DNA of 64,000 bases from Eutypella sp. D-1 (taxonomy: Eukaryota; Ascomycota; Sordariomycetes; Xylariales; Diatrypaceae): the NCBI GenBank assembly GCA_023313575.1, contig JAJTTP010000026.1, positions 310,001-374,000 of the forward strand. Reading direction: 5' to 3'. Both the position numbers and the translations under genes were made by a program. Under the pieces are notes generated by a model, which saw only the letters and a program-made list of their open reading frames with translations, made no database searches and was not told the DNA's origin. This document shows positions 1 through 11,186 of this stretch, in pieces; within the stretch, counting starts at the first letter, position 1; each line of letters begins with the position of its first letter.

Positions 1-616
1 GTTATAATGCAGTAGTTATTTCTACTTACTGACAGACTCCGTTATGTAACGGGTTACGTTTGTCATCACCGCGCAGCAAGTAGCATCATAAGAATGGTAT
101 AAGGTCCGTACCGTAGGTTTTGCATGGACATTCCATCGACGTAAAAAGGGCTGCATCAATATGTCGCAACCCTACTAACGCCACCCGGGGGAATACCCCT
201 GCCGACCACTTTAAATGCCAACGATTAAGGAGCCGACCTCAAAGTTCCTGTCTAGCACATCCCTTTAGTCCATACAATCGTAACGTTATCAGGGCTTGCT
301 GCCATCTTCAAAGGAGACCAATGTCCCCAGTTTGATGTATTTTAATTCGTCTCTCGACCATAGCTTTTAAAGCAATACTGCCTTTACGGTATTTCATGCC
401 ATTATTATTAATAATAGCAGTATTTAAATAAACATATCCAGTCAGGGCCGCATGAATCGTCGCTTTATACACTCGATGGAGCCTCAAAATTCCCAAGAAT
501 ATCAGCAAGGCTTAGAGGAAAATGTACGGAATGATCTCATTTATATTTTCGCCCGCTAACCATGGCCACAGGAATCGTGTTCTACGCAAATTCTCAGTCT
601 CGAGTCTATCGATAGT
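1..616. other. No supported gene
   Basis: I see only short unconvincing frames on both strands and no family motif or spliceable exon pair. The last 100 bases are the upstream region of the coiled-coil ORF that starts at 617. Confidence 0.5.
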
Positions 617-934
617 ATGGTTCAGCAACAGAAACGAAAACTATTAGTGTATCAGGCCGCATTTAACGCCGCGCAACGCGAATGTTATCGGCTGACCTGC
701 GAGAACCAAAGGTTGCAGGGGCAGCACAGGACCTTCTTGCAGATGGCAGCCAAGCAACTCGACGAGTCCGAGGATATTACTCATAAGCTCGAAGACTTGA
801 ACAGGCTACTGGTATCCGAGCTGGAGACTAGCCAACAGGCTATACGGAAGCTGGAAGAAGAGCGCAAAGCACATTTGGCCCTAATCGAAGACATCCAGAA
901 TCAGTCCCAGCATGGAAGACCCATTGCAAAGTAA
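617..934 (+). CDS. Small coiled-coil protein, unknown function
   Basis: An ATG-initiated frame of 105 residues ending in TAA. The product is almost entirely charged or amide-rich helix (Q, E, K, R, L) with no Pro until the last few residues. The stretch from about residue 28 to 95 has Leu, Ile and Ala at heptad-like spacing, for example around LEDLNRLLVSELE. This composition predicts a coiled coil and a soluble protein; there is no signal peptide or membrane segment. I recognise no catalytic motif or named family. It could be a complete small gene or one exon of a longer coiled-coil protein, although no good acceptor is seen just upstream. The clean ATG-to-stop structure and biased composition favour real coding over chance. 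Confidence 0.45.
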   Translation: MVQQQKRKLLVYQAAFNAAQRECYRLTCENQRLQGQHRTFLQMAAKQLDESEDITHKLEDLNRLLVSELETSQQAIRKLEEERKAHLALIEDIQNQSQHGRPIAK

Positions 935-1656
935 ACGAATGCCGAAAAAGTCAGCTGCGAGCACATTGGGAATCGTACAACAGCCCGTTTCAAAGTCAGG
1001 GCAAGAAACAAGGCAGTGAGTCCAACAGCTTTTACTAACGGAAGGGAGGGGTGCAGGAGGCTTGCGCTAAAGCATACAGAGTAATAAATCGTGGCAAGGG
1101 GTTCGGACTGGGAGAGTTATTAGAAAAATAAGTGATATTGTCTAATAGCTCCAAAAAGAAACAAAGGGATAAAGGATAAAGTAAGGGATAAGATATGAGG
1201 AACGCTGCTATGAAAACGAAGAATCGAGTATATCCTTCGCAGGCCACTCAACCTTGGAATGCTGGGAAATCGACCCGCCTTTTATCGTATTGCGCCATCC
1301 CATCATGACAGGGCGGCGATGGCCTGTCTGGATGACGTCTCCATCGCGCCCCTAAGCGCTATGGCGCCTGGAGTGGAGGGTTGCAACATGCCCTCCTTGT
1401 TCAGTTGGTTTCCTAGCTATGGTAACTCATCGAATGGTGGCTAGCCGACTCTATATGGCTCACCGCCATACAGGATCTAACACATGGCACTGTTCCTCGA
1501 AACAATTCCAAGGCCGCGATATACCTTATCCAGAACAGGAAGGTTACGTTTAAGACTATACTGTTATAAAGACTAGTTGCTAAAGAAAAAATACATATTG
1601 TAGGAAAGGCAAGAGGAGAATATGACCATGCGGGCCAGGCACGCGACGCCATTTGA
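935..1656. other. Gene-free stretch with AAGGGATA-type purine tract
   Basis: No supported gene. Around 1150-1195 the + strand is purine-rich and repeats AAGGGATA-like words, similar to a tract between the SDR and P450 genes at about 2740-2850. Short hydrophobic frames on the minus strand are by-products of this composition. Confidence 0.45.
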
Positions 1657-2545
1657 TCATCCACACATCTCACTCATCCGCTTCGGCACCTCCAATAGTA
1701 GCGGTACTGTTTCGTCGCTAAATTTATGCCCCCCCTTGACATAGCACCCACGAGGGGTAACCTCAACAGCGAGGCCATACTTGGACTCCGGCTCAATCTT
1801 CCGCCGCATACAGTCCGTAAACGGTTTTTCGTCCACGAGGGAGACAACCACGTCGACAATGGAATGCATCGGTATGAGATGCTGCTCGGGGAAGCAATCC
1901 CACTGATCATCATTCAGCAAGGACGTGCGGACAGGCCCGGGGCACAGGGCATGGACCCGGATTCCATGATCTTGGAACATGGGTTTCGCAACCGCTCGGA
2001 CGAACGCGATAGAACCTGCCTTCGAGGCAGAATATGCCGGGAATGCTTCGACCGGATACTTGGTGCGGTCAGTTGTGGGATGTTGGACCAGCTGGTTCAT
2101 GACTCACCAGACCAGCGCAGCTCGCATTTACGATGAGAACTGCGCCTCGGCCCCCGTGGGGACTGAAGCGGAAGTATCGCAAGGCGAGATGGCACGTTTC
2201 CATGACGCCCTTCAGGTTGACGTCTATAGGGGACATAGCAAGGGGACCACCAGCATCCAGACTGAAAAAGTCCTCACATGGCATAACGCCAGCATTGGCA
2301 AAGACGAAGTCGACCCGACAGGTCTCTAGGAACACCTGAGCGAATGCCTTTGCTAGGGAGTCCCAGGACGTAACATCGGTTTGGATGAAACGTGCAAGAG
2401 GCAGCGACTTAGCTGCCTCGTCCGCCCGCGTTTGGCTGCGGTACAAGACGTACACCTGCCAACCGTCGGCATAGAGGGCTTGGGCCACTGCTAAACCTAT
2501 CCCCGAAGCCCCGCCGGATATGATGGCGACTTTGGTGTTAGACAT
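1657..2545 (-). CDS. Short-chain dehydrogenase/reductase (SDR), two exons
   Basis: Classical SDR, a NAD(P)-dependent oxidoreductase of alcohols or ketones, 279 aa. Exon 1 is 2545..2108 and exon 2 is 2058..1657. The 49-nt intron (2107..2059) has a GTGAGT donor, a CTGAC branch site and an AAG acceptor, and is phase 0. The dinucleotide site is SGGASGIG at residues 10-17, close to the TGxxxGxG consensus. NAG lies at 84-86, the structural Asn at 110, and the catalytic triad is Ser142, Tyr155 and Lys159 (YSASK). CPGPVRT follows in the substrate-side loop. Splicing is what brings Ser142 and Tyr155 to the normal 13-residue spacing, which supports the model. The shape resembles fungal 15-hydroxyprostaglandin-dehydrogenase-like SDRs, but the substrate cannot be read from sequence. 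It is divergent from the P450 at 2974 and may share its promoter and pathway. Confidence 0.93.
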
Positions 2546-2973
2546 GCCGCCGGTGTTTATGGATATGTGTAGCCAGCGATGTTGTCTTAGATGAAGTTGA
2601 ATGCAGTCGAGCGAAACTGTAGGATATCTCGGGATGTGCGAGGTTATCTATAGCAGCAGTGAAATCGCACTGATATACGTATAACCCTTTATGAATGCTT
2701 CTGAAGGGATGCCGAGGGACGGAGTACCGGAGGAAAGGGAAGGGCGTGAAGGCAAGAAGGGATACAGGCAAGGGCGACGAAAGGGGGGACACGATACCCA
2801 TAAAAGCAAGGGATGAGAGAAAGGGATAACAAAAAGGGATACGAGAAGGGACACACGCGATTCCAGATGACCAAGTATAAATGTAAACCATACGTACCTT
2901 GTGCCGTGCGTCTTTGGTAAGCAATCGTTCCGCCATTTGCACCGAAACGTTCCTTCATCATCACACCAGCGCT
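2546..2973. promoter_or_regulatory. Shared divergent promoter of SDR and P450
   Basis: The 428 bases lie between two divergent ATG codons. The middle (about 2700-2850) is a strongly purine-rich + strand with several AAGGGAT words. No TATA box or known operator can be assigned with certainty. Co-regulation of the two enzymes is an inference from layout only. Confidence 0.5.
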
Positions 2974-4509
2974 ATGCTATCACCCACCGAAACCACCTGG
3001 GCCGTTGGCCCCTGTGCTGTGATTATTCCCGTCCTGGTCAGTCATAAGTCTCTTCTTGCCGCCAGGGGCGCCTTGCTAAGTTGCTGGCTATAGGTCACTT
3101 CGTACTGCCTAGCCAAGGTCGTTTACAACCGCGTTTTCCACCCGCTTGCCAAGTTCCCGGGCCCCATGATCGCGAGCGTCTCGGACATATGGTACGCCAC
3201 TCGATGGGCCGGCGGTCGCTGGCCTTTCGTCATGGCAGATGCCCATATGGAATATGGAGCCGTGGTCCGTATTGCACCCAACGAACTGTCGTTCGCGAGT
3301 CCGGCCGCCTACAAGGACATCTACGGCCACCGCCCGAAGGGCGAGCCACCCTTCCTCAAGTCCTCGTGGTACGATACCGGCGATCCGGTCCCCAGCATCG
3401 TGACCACCCGAGACCCTCTCGATCATTCCCGGCAGCGACGGACCCTTGCACACGCGTTCAGCTCCAGATCTTTACAAGATCACGAAGAGGTGATCCACAG
3501 GTATACCGACCTCTTCATCTCCCAGCTCGCCAAGCATGGAGGCCAGGGCACCCAGGGCATCAATATGTCCGAGGCGTACAACTGGCTGACGTTCGATATC
3601 ATCGGGGACCTTGCCTTTGGTGAGTCTTTCGACGCTGTGGCGACGATGAAGACAAACTACTGGGTATCCGTCATGGTCAACAGCGCCTTCTTCGGGACCA
3701 TGCTCGGCTTGTGCAAGCGCTTCCCGCAGCTGCACCTGTTCCTCTCTTTGATCCTGCCTGCTAATGCAAGGAGAGATTACATGGCACATCGACAGCTGAC
3801 CCACCAGAAGCTGAAGCGCCGTGTCGATCAGGGCGACACAGGGCGGAACGACTTCTTGGCGCGCATCCTCAAGTCCAAAGACTACACGATGGACGGCCTT
3901 GCCAACCAAGCTGGCACTCTCATCCTTGCCGGGTCAGACACTACGTCGTCCTTGCTTGCCGGGGTCACTTTCTACCTACTCAAGCACCCGGACGTATTGA
4001 GCAGGCTGCAGGAAGAAGTACGTGGCAGTTTCTCCTGCCTATCCGAGATTACCGGCGACTCGACCAATAAGCTCCCTTATTTGAACGCCGTGATCGAGGA
4101 AGGCCTACGCATTGTACCGCCGATCCCGTTTGGGCTCCAGCGTATCTCGCCCGGGGCCACGGTCGACGGGCATTTTATCCCGAAGGGCACCATCGTAAGT
4201 GTCGACACCTGGACCGCGATGCACGACTCGCAGCATTGGCACGAACCTTCATCTTTCCGACCCGAGCGATGGATCGGCGAAGGCTTCCACGATAACAAGA
4301 CGGCTTTCCAGCCTTTCTCTCGCGGGCCCCGTGCTTGCCTTGGCATCAACCTTGCCTATCTGGAGGCACGCATCATCTTGGCGAAGATGGCCTGGTACTT
4401 GCGGTGGGAACTAGTCGATGGTGGCGTGGATTGGAACCGTGACGCTAGGCTGTTTACTCTATGGAAGAATCCAGACCTGCGGGTTAGATTTTACGCGCAT
4501 GCTAGCTAA
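2974..4509 (+). CDS. Cytochrome P450 monooxygenase (CYP65-like), two exons
   Basis: A complete microsomal P450 of 492 aa. Exon 1 is 2974..3036 and exon 2 is 3094..4509. The 57-nt phase-0 intron begins GTCAGT, carries TGCTAAG near its end and closes with CTATAG. Joining the exons makes one N-terminal membrane helix leading into VVYNRVFHPLAKFPGP, the usual hinge. Conserved sites are the I-helix AGSDTT (300-305), ExxR as E357 and R360, PERW (411-414) and the haem loop FSRGPRACLG, with the ligand Cys436. All catalytic landmarks are intact. The pattern resembles isotrichodermin C-15 hydroxylase-type fungal P450s, but the substrate is unknown. It would act at the ER with a P450 reductase encoded elsewhere. 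The divergent SDR could oxidise an alcohol that this enzyme makes; that is inference. Confidence 0.95.
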
Positions 4510-5042
4510 TCGGGTTTATTATGGACGATTGTGGACAAGAAACAGGTCGTTTACTGTTATTTAAATACCACGCACTGAGATTCCTTATACCATCCCGGGA
4601 ACGACACGGGGTTTATTAACGTGAGCATTTACCCTATACTGTATGTTCCTAGGCGAGACCTGTCCTTATTTCGGTATCGGCTATAAAATTTAACTCAGAT
4701 AAAGACCCCGAAGTAATATTGGGTGTGCTGCTTTATTAAAGGAAATGAAGGAACTTATTTAAGCCCAGGGCGGTTGGTTTTTGTTGCTGTCTGAGATGTG
4801 GCGAATTGCATTAAAGTAGAAAAGTAATTAAGCTGATTACAAAGAATATCGACCATAAAATGAATATGATATATCGAGCTTTAAAATAATACAGTAAGAA
4901 ACCGTAATTTAACTTAATAAGGAAAAAGAAATCATAAGTAGTTGTATCTCGAAATATTGTTCCTCCCTGATCGGTATTACCGGAGATAATGATGTGTACA
5001 CGAACTCGTTCTGGGAGAGTCTGCTCTCCGTCGTGGCCAGCT
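4510..5042. other. AT-rich intergenic region
   Basis: The region between the P450 stop and the 3' end of the minus-strand orphan gene is AT-rich with many short TAA/TTA runs. I see no gene, terminator motif or mobile-element boundary. Confidence 0.5.
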
Positions 5043-6156
5043 TCATGCTATACTTCCAGGTCCGAAGACTTCATTTACGCAACGAATCGCTTCCCAATGA
5101 GAACAAGTCCTTGTCATCCTTGCAAAGCAGTATACTTGAAGTTGTATCGTGGACAGGTTATGGTCCATACAGGCGTCGAGCTGGTAGGGTCGTAAGTACG
5201 GAATACGTAAGGGTACCGTGTTGAGACTGCATCCAGTTCTGATGACGGCGAATACCACGCGCTCCAAAAGACCTCCATTTTGTTCTTGGTTTGTGTTCTT
5301 AAGGTTCGATACCGCAGTAAAGAACTCCCCGCAATACCGAGCCGGAACGTAAGCGGCCGTCCCACCCCGGATCCGATAATAAGAAAGGAGGGTAAGAGTA
5401 ATCAAGACAAATTCATCCGGGGTCATGTCAGCCTGCAGCTTGTCCACCAGCGCTTCACAAAACGCGCTGCCAGAAGGACTGGATGCCCAGGAGATGCGGT
5501 CTTCTGGAGTATTAAGGTTGGCGCGGAAACACAGGTCGAACATGGGATAGTTCTCCGGGGTGGCAAGGATAGGTAGTTGACCTCGAACTAATCTGTAGGG
5601 CAAATTAGTAATAAATAGCTACAAGATTCGAGAGCGTGACCGACCTTAAGAGGCCAGACGAGTACAAAGCATCTGAAACACCTTGTGGCATGGAGAAAGA
5701 GGTCCCGGTTGCTGGGGCAAAGAATCCCAAATATCGACCTATGAACCCAGGACTATTGGCTAGGAGCTGGGTTTGCCGGTCTGACCAAGCAGTCCCGGAG
5801 GTGAAGACGGCCTGGGCAGTGTGAAGAGCGCTTGGATCAGAAGACTCCGGCTCTAGGTAGCCCATGGACTCCGCAACACGTGATGGAGTATTTGGTTGAG
5901 TGGCACATTCAGAGGATAGGCTGCTCCCTCCCCTTCTTCCTTCACCATGAGAGATTTTGGCCGTATGATCTACCTTTGAGTCAATAATATTATACAGCAT
6001 CAATGTTTTAAGGAGCAGACCTTCTTCGATAGCGGTAGCTGCCGTATTGAAAAGACCGGGGATACCAGGCCTCCCCTGATTTTCGGTTCTTCCCAATTCG
6101 GAGATAGGGTACTCCCTATCTAGGCTAGAGGCCGGTTGATTAGTCACGGGAGGCAT
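5043..6156 (-). CDS. Orphan protein, two exons, unknown function
   Basis: A predicted 353-aa protein. Exon 1 is 6156..5645 and exon 2 is 5592..5043. The 52-nt intron starts GTCGGT, has TACTAAT as a branch-like site and ends CTACAG. Phase 2 matches on both sides (AG plus A makes one Arg codon) and total length is a multiple of three, which supports the join. The N-terminal half is polar and rich in Ser, Pro and Gly with no domain I recognise. The C-terminal half has a leucine-rich helical stretch (TPDEFVLITLTLLSYY) and several Cys near the end. There is no signal peptide. The start is the first ATG of the open frame. The last 50 residues could be affected by an unrecognised further intron. Confidence 0.5.
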
Positions 6157-7350
6157 TTTTCACGATGAATGACGAGATGCGGTGAAAAGAAAGGATCCTG
6201 CCCTTCTCGGGAAATAGTAGTCTGGAACAAGTCGTGTGGACACTGGAGGGGCCGGGTCTTTATATACTCCACATCCAGCTGGATTAGGCTCGTATTCAAA
6301 GTCTTGTAAAATCCTAGCTTCTACTATAGCCCGGAGTGTGCTCTTGTGGAGCGCGTTAGAAGGTGTATGTTGCGAAACCGATGTAAGAAAAGGGGCTACA
6401 CTGTCCGCTCTCCTTCCTAATCAGGGGCCGGATATTCTCGGTAAGTCCTTCAAATTATATTATGCGACAGCAACGTACTAAAGAACAACTTAGTTACTGG
6501 TTAATAGACTCGTTTACGAAACGCTGTCAGAGCTTCTTGGCGTGTTGAGACGGGCTGTCCGAGGTAAAGAGCATAGCTTGAGCCAAATCATAGGGCCCCG
6601 GTCAGCAGCTGATATAAACCTTGCCATATAGGTTCGATCTGTAACGCTGATACATCTTCATTATTCTTATCCCTTCAAGTGCTTTATCGGATGTGCCGAT
6701 GTTCTATAGCAGTTCAGCCTTCTTTTGTAACATTTTTTATCCCTTGCGTGGCGTGGATTCGCGTATATATGCTTTGGAGGATATAATTCGGATTATGATT
6801 CAGTCTACTCGGGTTTATCTTCATGGTTTCTAATATGCTAGTAGTTTCTCCTGCTTAATCCTTTGATATAGAGGTAACAAGTTCGAGGGAGTGATAAGTA
6901 TCCTATCTTCCGGATTTCCTTCTTCAGGCTATACGTACTACCTAGTCCTATCAAAAATGATGCCGAAGAAGGGTATGTTGACACTCGTCCTGGATAGAAT
7001 AAGCACTGCCGAGATAGTGTGTCGAGTGATAAGATACCCAAAGGTAGCAACAATAACGGGCTTAGCACAGAGTATACCCGCCCCAAATACAGCTCCCCTC
7101 CGGATAAAGGTCGACCCATGCATCGGGATAAGGCGGTGTCTGCCTTCGCTGTCTCATAACCCCAAAATGCCGGCATCGCAGGATACGGTGCTGTCGACAC
7201 AAACCGTTATGTCTCCCTCGAAGTGGCAATATAAATCGTGAAAAACAACACGGAGGTTGTGCTCCACATTATTACGTTCCGTATTACCTTCCTGGATTTT
7301 ATAAGATGCCCCGAAAAGGAGGGGAGGTGACTTTTCTGTGACCTCGAAGT
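6157..7350. other. No supported gene; weak membrane-like frame inside
   Basis: Mostly non-coding. On the minus strand 7200..6838 is open for 120 codons with two hydrophobic stretches, but it starts at GTG, has no family motif and competes with another frame, so I do not call it a gene. Confidence 0.4.
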
Positions 7351-7371
7351 ATTATTATTATTATTATTATT
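7351..7371. repeat. (ATT)7 microsatellite
   Basis: Seven perfect ATT units. It sits 14 bases before a perfect hairpin at 7386-7406. Confidence 0.95.
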
Positions 7372-7385
7372 GCTTAACGCCCGGG

Positions 7386-7406
7386 GGAGCAGCTGTCTGC
7401 TGCTCC
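7386..7406. repeat. Perfect 8-bp inverted repeat with 5-nt loop
   Basis: GGAGCAGC, loop TGTCT, then GCTGCTCC. A GC-rich hairpin like this could be a transposon end, a terminator-like structure or chance; nothing around it decides. Confidence 0.7.
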
Positions 7407-8831
7407 ACAGCCTCCCTAGGGGCATCGGGGCGTGCTAGGCTAGGCTTTACTCTATATAACAATACATAGACACCTATCTAACAAATCGAGTCCGAAGACG
7501 TGTCGCTAAACGCGGTTCAAGCTGCAACCTTCCTGCGGCCGAGTGAGGGTAGTCTTCAGTTTTCACATTTCAAGTACTTCGTAGGTCCTAGGACCTTATG
7601 TCCTCCCCGAGGCCTGTTCAGGCCGTATGTGCCTCGTTCCGTGGAACTCTGAGTCACGCGCTGGCACGCATACTGAGTAAAGTGAATGAAAAGAAAACCA
7701 GTAAACCCAAAAACAAGATCCGACCTTTGCCGAACTTAGTGCATCACAGCTTCACAGAGAGTAAATCTATAACGAACCTACCTATCCGTGGAGGACTAAG
7801 TGTAACTTCGAAAACTGGGGGTTATCTTCATTTACAGGTAACAATGGAGAATACCGATTCAGGGGGTTCGTTAAAAGGTTTTTTAAGCACTTTTATTAAA
7901 GGATGAAATCAATTGTTTTTCTTGTAGTCTTAGGCTAATAGCTAAAAAACTTAAACAAGTAACTAGGTATATAAGAGATCCGTAGGCCTTTTATGTATCT
8001 CTTCCCTCCTATGTTCTATGTTATCTCTGTACACATATAAAGACAATTTCCCGACATTTTGCCCGTCTGGTGGAGACTCTTAATCTTCCTTTTATTGAAA
8101 GGAAGTGGGGACGTTTCTTAATTTGCAGCATATGTTAGTAAACCCAATGTGGCACTGAATTTTATTTAAGCTATAATCCATCCGGCTAACTGAAAAGTGG
8201 TCACGAGATTGACCTACACGGCACCCAGCTGTTTAATTTATCAGATTAGCAAAAAATCGGATTCGCATCGTAAAAGACACGGATGAAAGGCATAGTACGA
8301 CAGACCCTGTCGGCGTCACTAGACTTAGAATACGATAACTTAATCGTGGAGTTCTGAAGCAGGAACAGAGTGAGAAGGGTTGGCTGGAAAGGATTGTACC
8401 CTAAATATGACAATTATTGTCAACCCGCCTTCTCTTTGCAAATGATCTTTCATGTCGAGTTATATTCTTCCGTGACCGTTTCTCCCCACATAAGCCGCAT
8501 GGAACCTCTTTACCTGGATTCCCTTCATGCTAGAATAGGGGTCAGCTTTAACTTTGCAGGAGGCATATCGGTATATACGTGCTTATTGGATTTGGTGTGC
8601 TTAGCCATCTCCGAGGGGGGTTATCGCTGCCCACAAGTACGGCACGTCTGTAGTGATTCGTCGAAGATTAGTCGTTGTCCGAGGCGTTGACGTGAAATAA
8701 AATCGTGTGTGTCTAAAAGCATACCTTTTAAGTAAATTGACGACGAAGAGAACAGGGTAGATATACCGTTAGCTGGTAAGAGCAACTCCTGACGAAAGTG
8801 CTCCTAAAGATGCTGTCGAAGGTTGTCCAGA
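7407..8831. other. No strongly supported gene
   Basis: A 12-bp palindrome, GGTCCTAGGACC, lies at 7584-7595. Directly after it an ATG frame at 7598..7906 (102 codons, basic, no motif) is open but has no other support. The rest, especially 7900-8350, is AT-rich and unstructured. Confidence 0.4.
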
Positions 8832-9690
8832 CTATCGACATGCTCGCAAAAGTAGCACCGCTTCCAGCCACGCAACCTTACAAAAATGGTCAGCCCATTT
8901 CGTGTTTAGGCATAGCACCCCGCAGATATGACAGGCCCGAGGCTGATGCACATTGAGGATATGCATCTCAATATCATCTTGGGGACTTGTCGTTATGCTG
9001 CAAAAAGAGCAACGGTCAAAGGAATGCGAGTCGACAAGATGATCACTCATACTGGCCGCCGGCAGCTTTAACGAGCAGTGATCGCAGGAAACCTCTCGAT
9101 GGCACGTTTCGAAGTGGTCCTCCGTACATGCAGATTCCAGGTCCGAGCAATCCATGCATCTATTCCATCTGTGGCCCTGCTTGAGGTAGACCTAAAGATA
9201 TCCGTTGCCGATAGAGAATTTATAGATTGGGCATTGAGATCACTGGTGGTAATCGATGATAAGGTTTAAGAATCCTCCTCTTCCTGGTCGGCATCTGCGG
9301 CACTGCTGCTAGAAATGTGCCGAACTGAGATGTTCTTCGACGTCAAGTTCATGCAATATGGCGTTACATAAATTGTAGTGCTCAGTCTGAACGTGTAGGT
9401 CTAGCCTGAAGCGGTTCGTGCATTTCGGACAGGTATGGACAGAGACCAGATGTTGTTCTAGATCACATGTTGGCTGGTCGCAAAGCAAACACGCAAGGCA
9501 TTAGTGGTCGTTTTAAGATCTGTACGGTATAACTCCCCGGAATTCAGAGCATCTTGCTAATAAATAAGTCCCTAAGTCTCGGACTTCATCCTTCCTTTTG
9601 GTTACCATGCAACATTCGGGACAAGTAGCAAAACCATACACGGTGCAGGTTTCATAAGGGTGTGTGTTATAGGGCCCCACTGGGACTTAC
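8832..9690 (-). pseudogene. Decayed C2H2-type zinc-finger gene
   Basis: Reading the minus strand from about 9690 gives successive Cys/His modules in shifting frames. A CPECC-containing segment comes first, then one with CLLCDQPTC followed by HTCPKC and two His pairs (about 9500-9310). The longest open part (9155-8832) has repeated CxxC...H patterns such as CDHCSLKL, CSFC and CHICGVLC. Candidate splice signals are a GTAAGT near 9690 and a CTTTAG near 9195. Frames change and stops appear between modules, so a single intact model cannot be built. The density of paired Cys and His on one strand is unlikely by chance. The parent would be a nucleic-acid-binding zinc-finger protein. Either several introns exist that I cannot place, or the gene is dead; I favour decay. 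Confidence 0.5.
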
Positions 9691-9879
9691 CACACATGGA
9701 TGGCCCAGATAAATGGGTTAATCTGTATTTAAATACGAGCCCGAATCGCCCTGACGAAGGAAGAAGAAGGAAGGGCAAGGTACTTCCTTAAAAGATTATC
9801 CCCTATCTTAAACGTAAATATTAAGCAGGTCGAAGGATTACTTGTTATCACGTCGCTTGACGGTAGAAAGAACGTTATC

Positions 9880-10320
9880 GGAGAAACTGAGACGGTCCTT
9901 GACCTGCTTAATAAGGGCCTGATCCTGCCTTAAGATAATATCGCGTCTTTAAGGTTAAGTTTAATGCGCAAGAGCAATGATGGCGGCATACTCTTTTTGC
10001 AGGCATACGCAATTTTTAAATTTGGTATAAAGGCCTGGCGTGCCGATTCCTTCCGCTGTTGCAGTTATAATGTAGCCAGTTTTCCGACGCAAAGGAGCGA
10101 AAGTGATCGATGGTTTGATAGATGGATGGATAAATGGTACATATCTTGGTGTGGCTGAAATTCTGATTAACATGTTTTTTCTTGGTGATGTTTAAAAAGA
10201 GACAGAACGAGCCGTTACTAGGACGCAGTTCCACAATTATAAAAAGGCCATAGCAACAGGCAGTAGGCACTGGCAACCCCGCAGAGAAGGGCTTCTGGAT
10301 TCAGCATGTCATCGTGATAT
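9880..10320 (-). repeat. Dispersed repeat R-B, copy 1
   Basis: The reverse complement of this segment matches 59105..59480 over most of its length with scattered substitutions and small gaps. Shared landmarks include GAATTTCAG, CAGGCCTTTATA and CGCGATATTATCT. No long open frame is conserved between the two copies, so it looks non-coding or long dead. A shorter related piece lies at about 11990-12140 in the other orientation. Confidence 0.75.
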
Positions 10321-10767
10321 CGACCGTGGGAACCAGATTTAAAAACGAGGATGGGAGTTTGCTTATTAGTAACATATAGTTGGAAGGGAGAAGCCCTAGA
10401 CGTTACTACAGCACTCTAATAGGATGTTAAGATTAGTAACGTAGCTCCCAAATATAAGGCATAACGATAAGGTGGCAGCGAAATTTGAACAAAGTAAGAG
10501 CGGCAAATCTGGTGAGGAGTTCGTCAATTACGAAGCTATACTGTTTGCGATGATGATATTTCGTGACAAGAATGTTAAGGTAGTCATCGTCAAGACATAT
10601 CTTGGTCAGCCCGTCCATACGCAGAATGCTAATTCCGACCTGAAAAGGATTCCTAATGCAGCTAAGACGTGGTGGCGGAGGCGAAGCTTAGCAGTTGCCT
10701 CTGACGAACTTCATTATACGGTAACCATCCTGTTCCTAAAGACCTGTTCATCGATCCTCCCAGCGCC

Positions 10768-11186
10768 TTACGCCTCCCCGTCCTCCAACATGTACTCCTC
10801 GGCGGCCTAAGTCGAGATGTTTGCCATGGCAGGAGTCGATCGGGGCTTCGTGCACTTGTAGCGGTTGTCGACATCGTGGACGTCATGGGAATCATGGCTA
10901 TCGTCTCTCTGCCTCTTCTTCGGCAGGTCAGGCGCAGTCTCGCGGGGCTTGAGCAATATCTCGTAGTGCTCCCGGGCCTTTACGCCGTCCTCGAAGCCCG
11001 CTCGGGCGGCAAGCTTCTCCCAATCGATCTATTTGGAGATCCCATCAGCTATTGTTGCCTAGCTCGAAAGGACGGACCGAGAAACTCGGGATGGCTTACC
11101 TCTGGCTCCTTAGAGAAGCATCCCTACAGCTTGGCTAAGGTGTTCATGTCGTTGGCAGTGATGAGTGAATCGGTAGCCGCGGCCAT
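10768..11186 (-). pseudogene. Small Myb-like DNA-binding protein gene with two in-frame TAG codons
   Basis: Exon 1 is 11186..11100 and exon 2 is 11028..10768. The 71-nt phase-0 intron begins GTAAGC and ends AAATAG. The product resembles the short fungal Myb-like family in which DMNTLAKLxxCF is followed by a spliced IDWEKLAARAGF helix and a basic tail, here KKRQRDD. Total length would be 115 codons before a TAA. Two TAG codons interrupt it: codon 21 (11126..11124), exactly where relatives keep a Trp, and codon 103 (10809..10807), after which 12 coding-like codons follow to the TAA. Start, splice sites and the rest of the frame are intact. Explanations are RIP-type C-to-T mutation (TGG or CAG to TAG) or mRNA A-to-I editing of UAG to UGG, known in Sordariomycetes. 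Function would be DNA binding in the nucleus. Confidence 0.7.

Noticed and set aside
6838..7200. Possible membrane protein (UbiA-like impression)
   Set aside because: GTG start, no aspartate-rich motif, competing frames and no splice structure.
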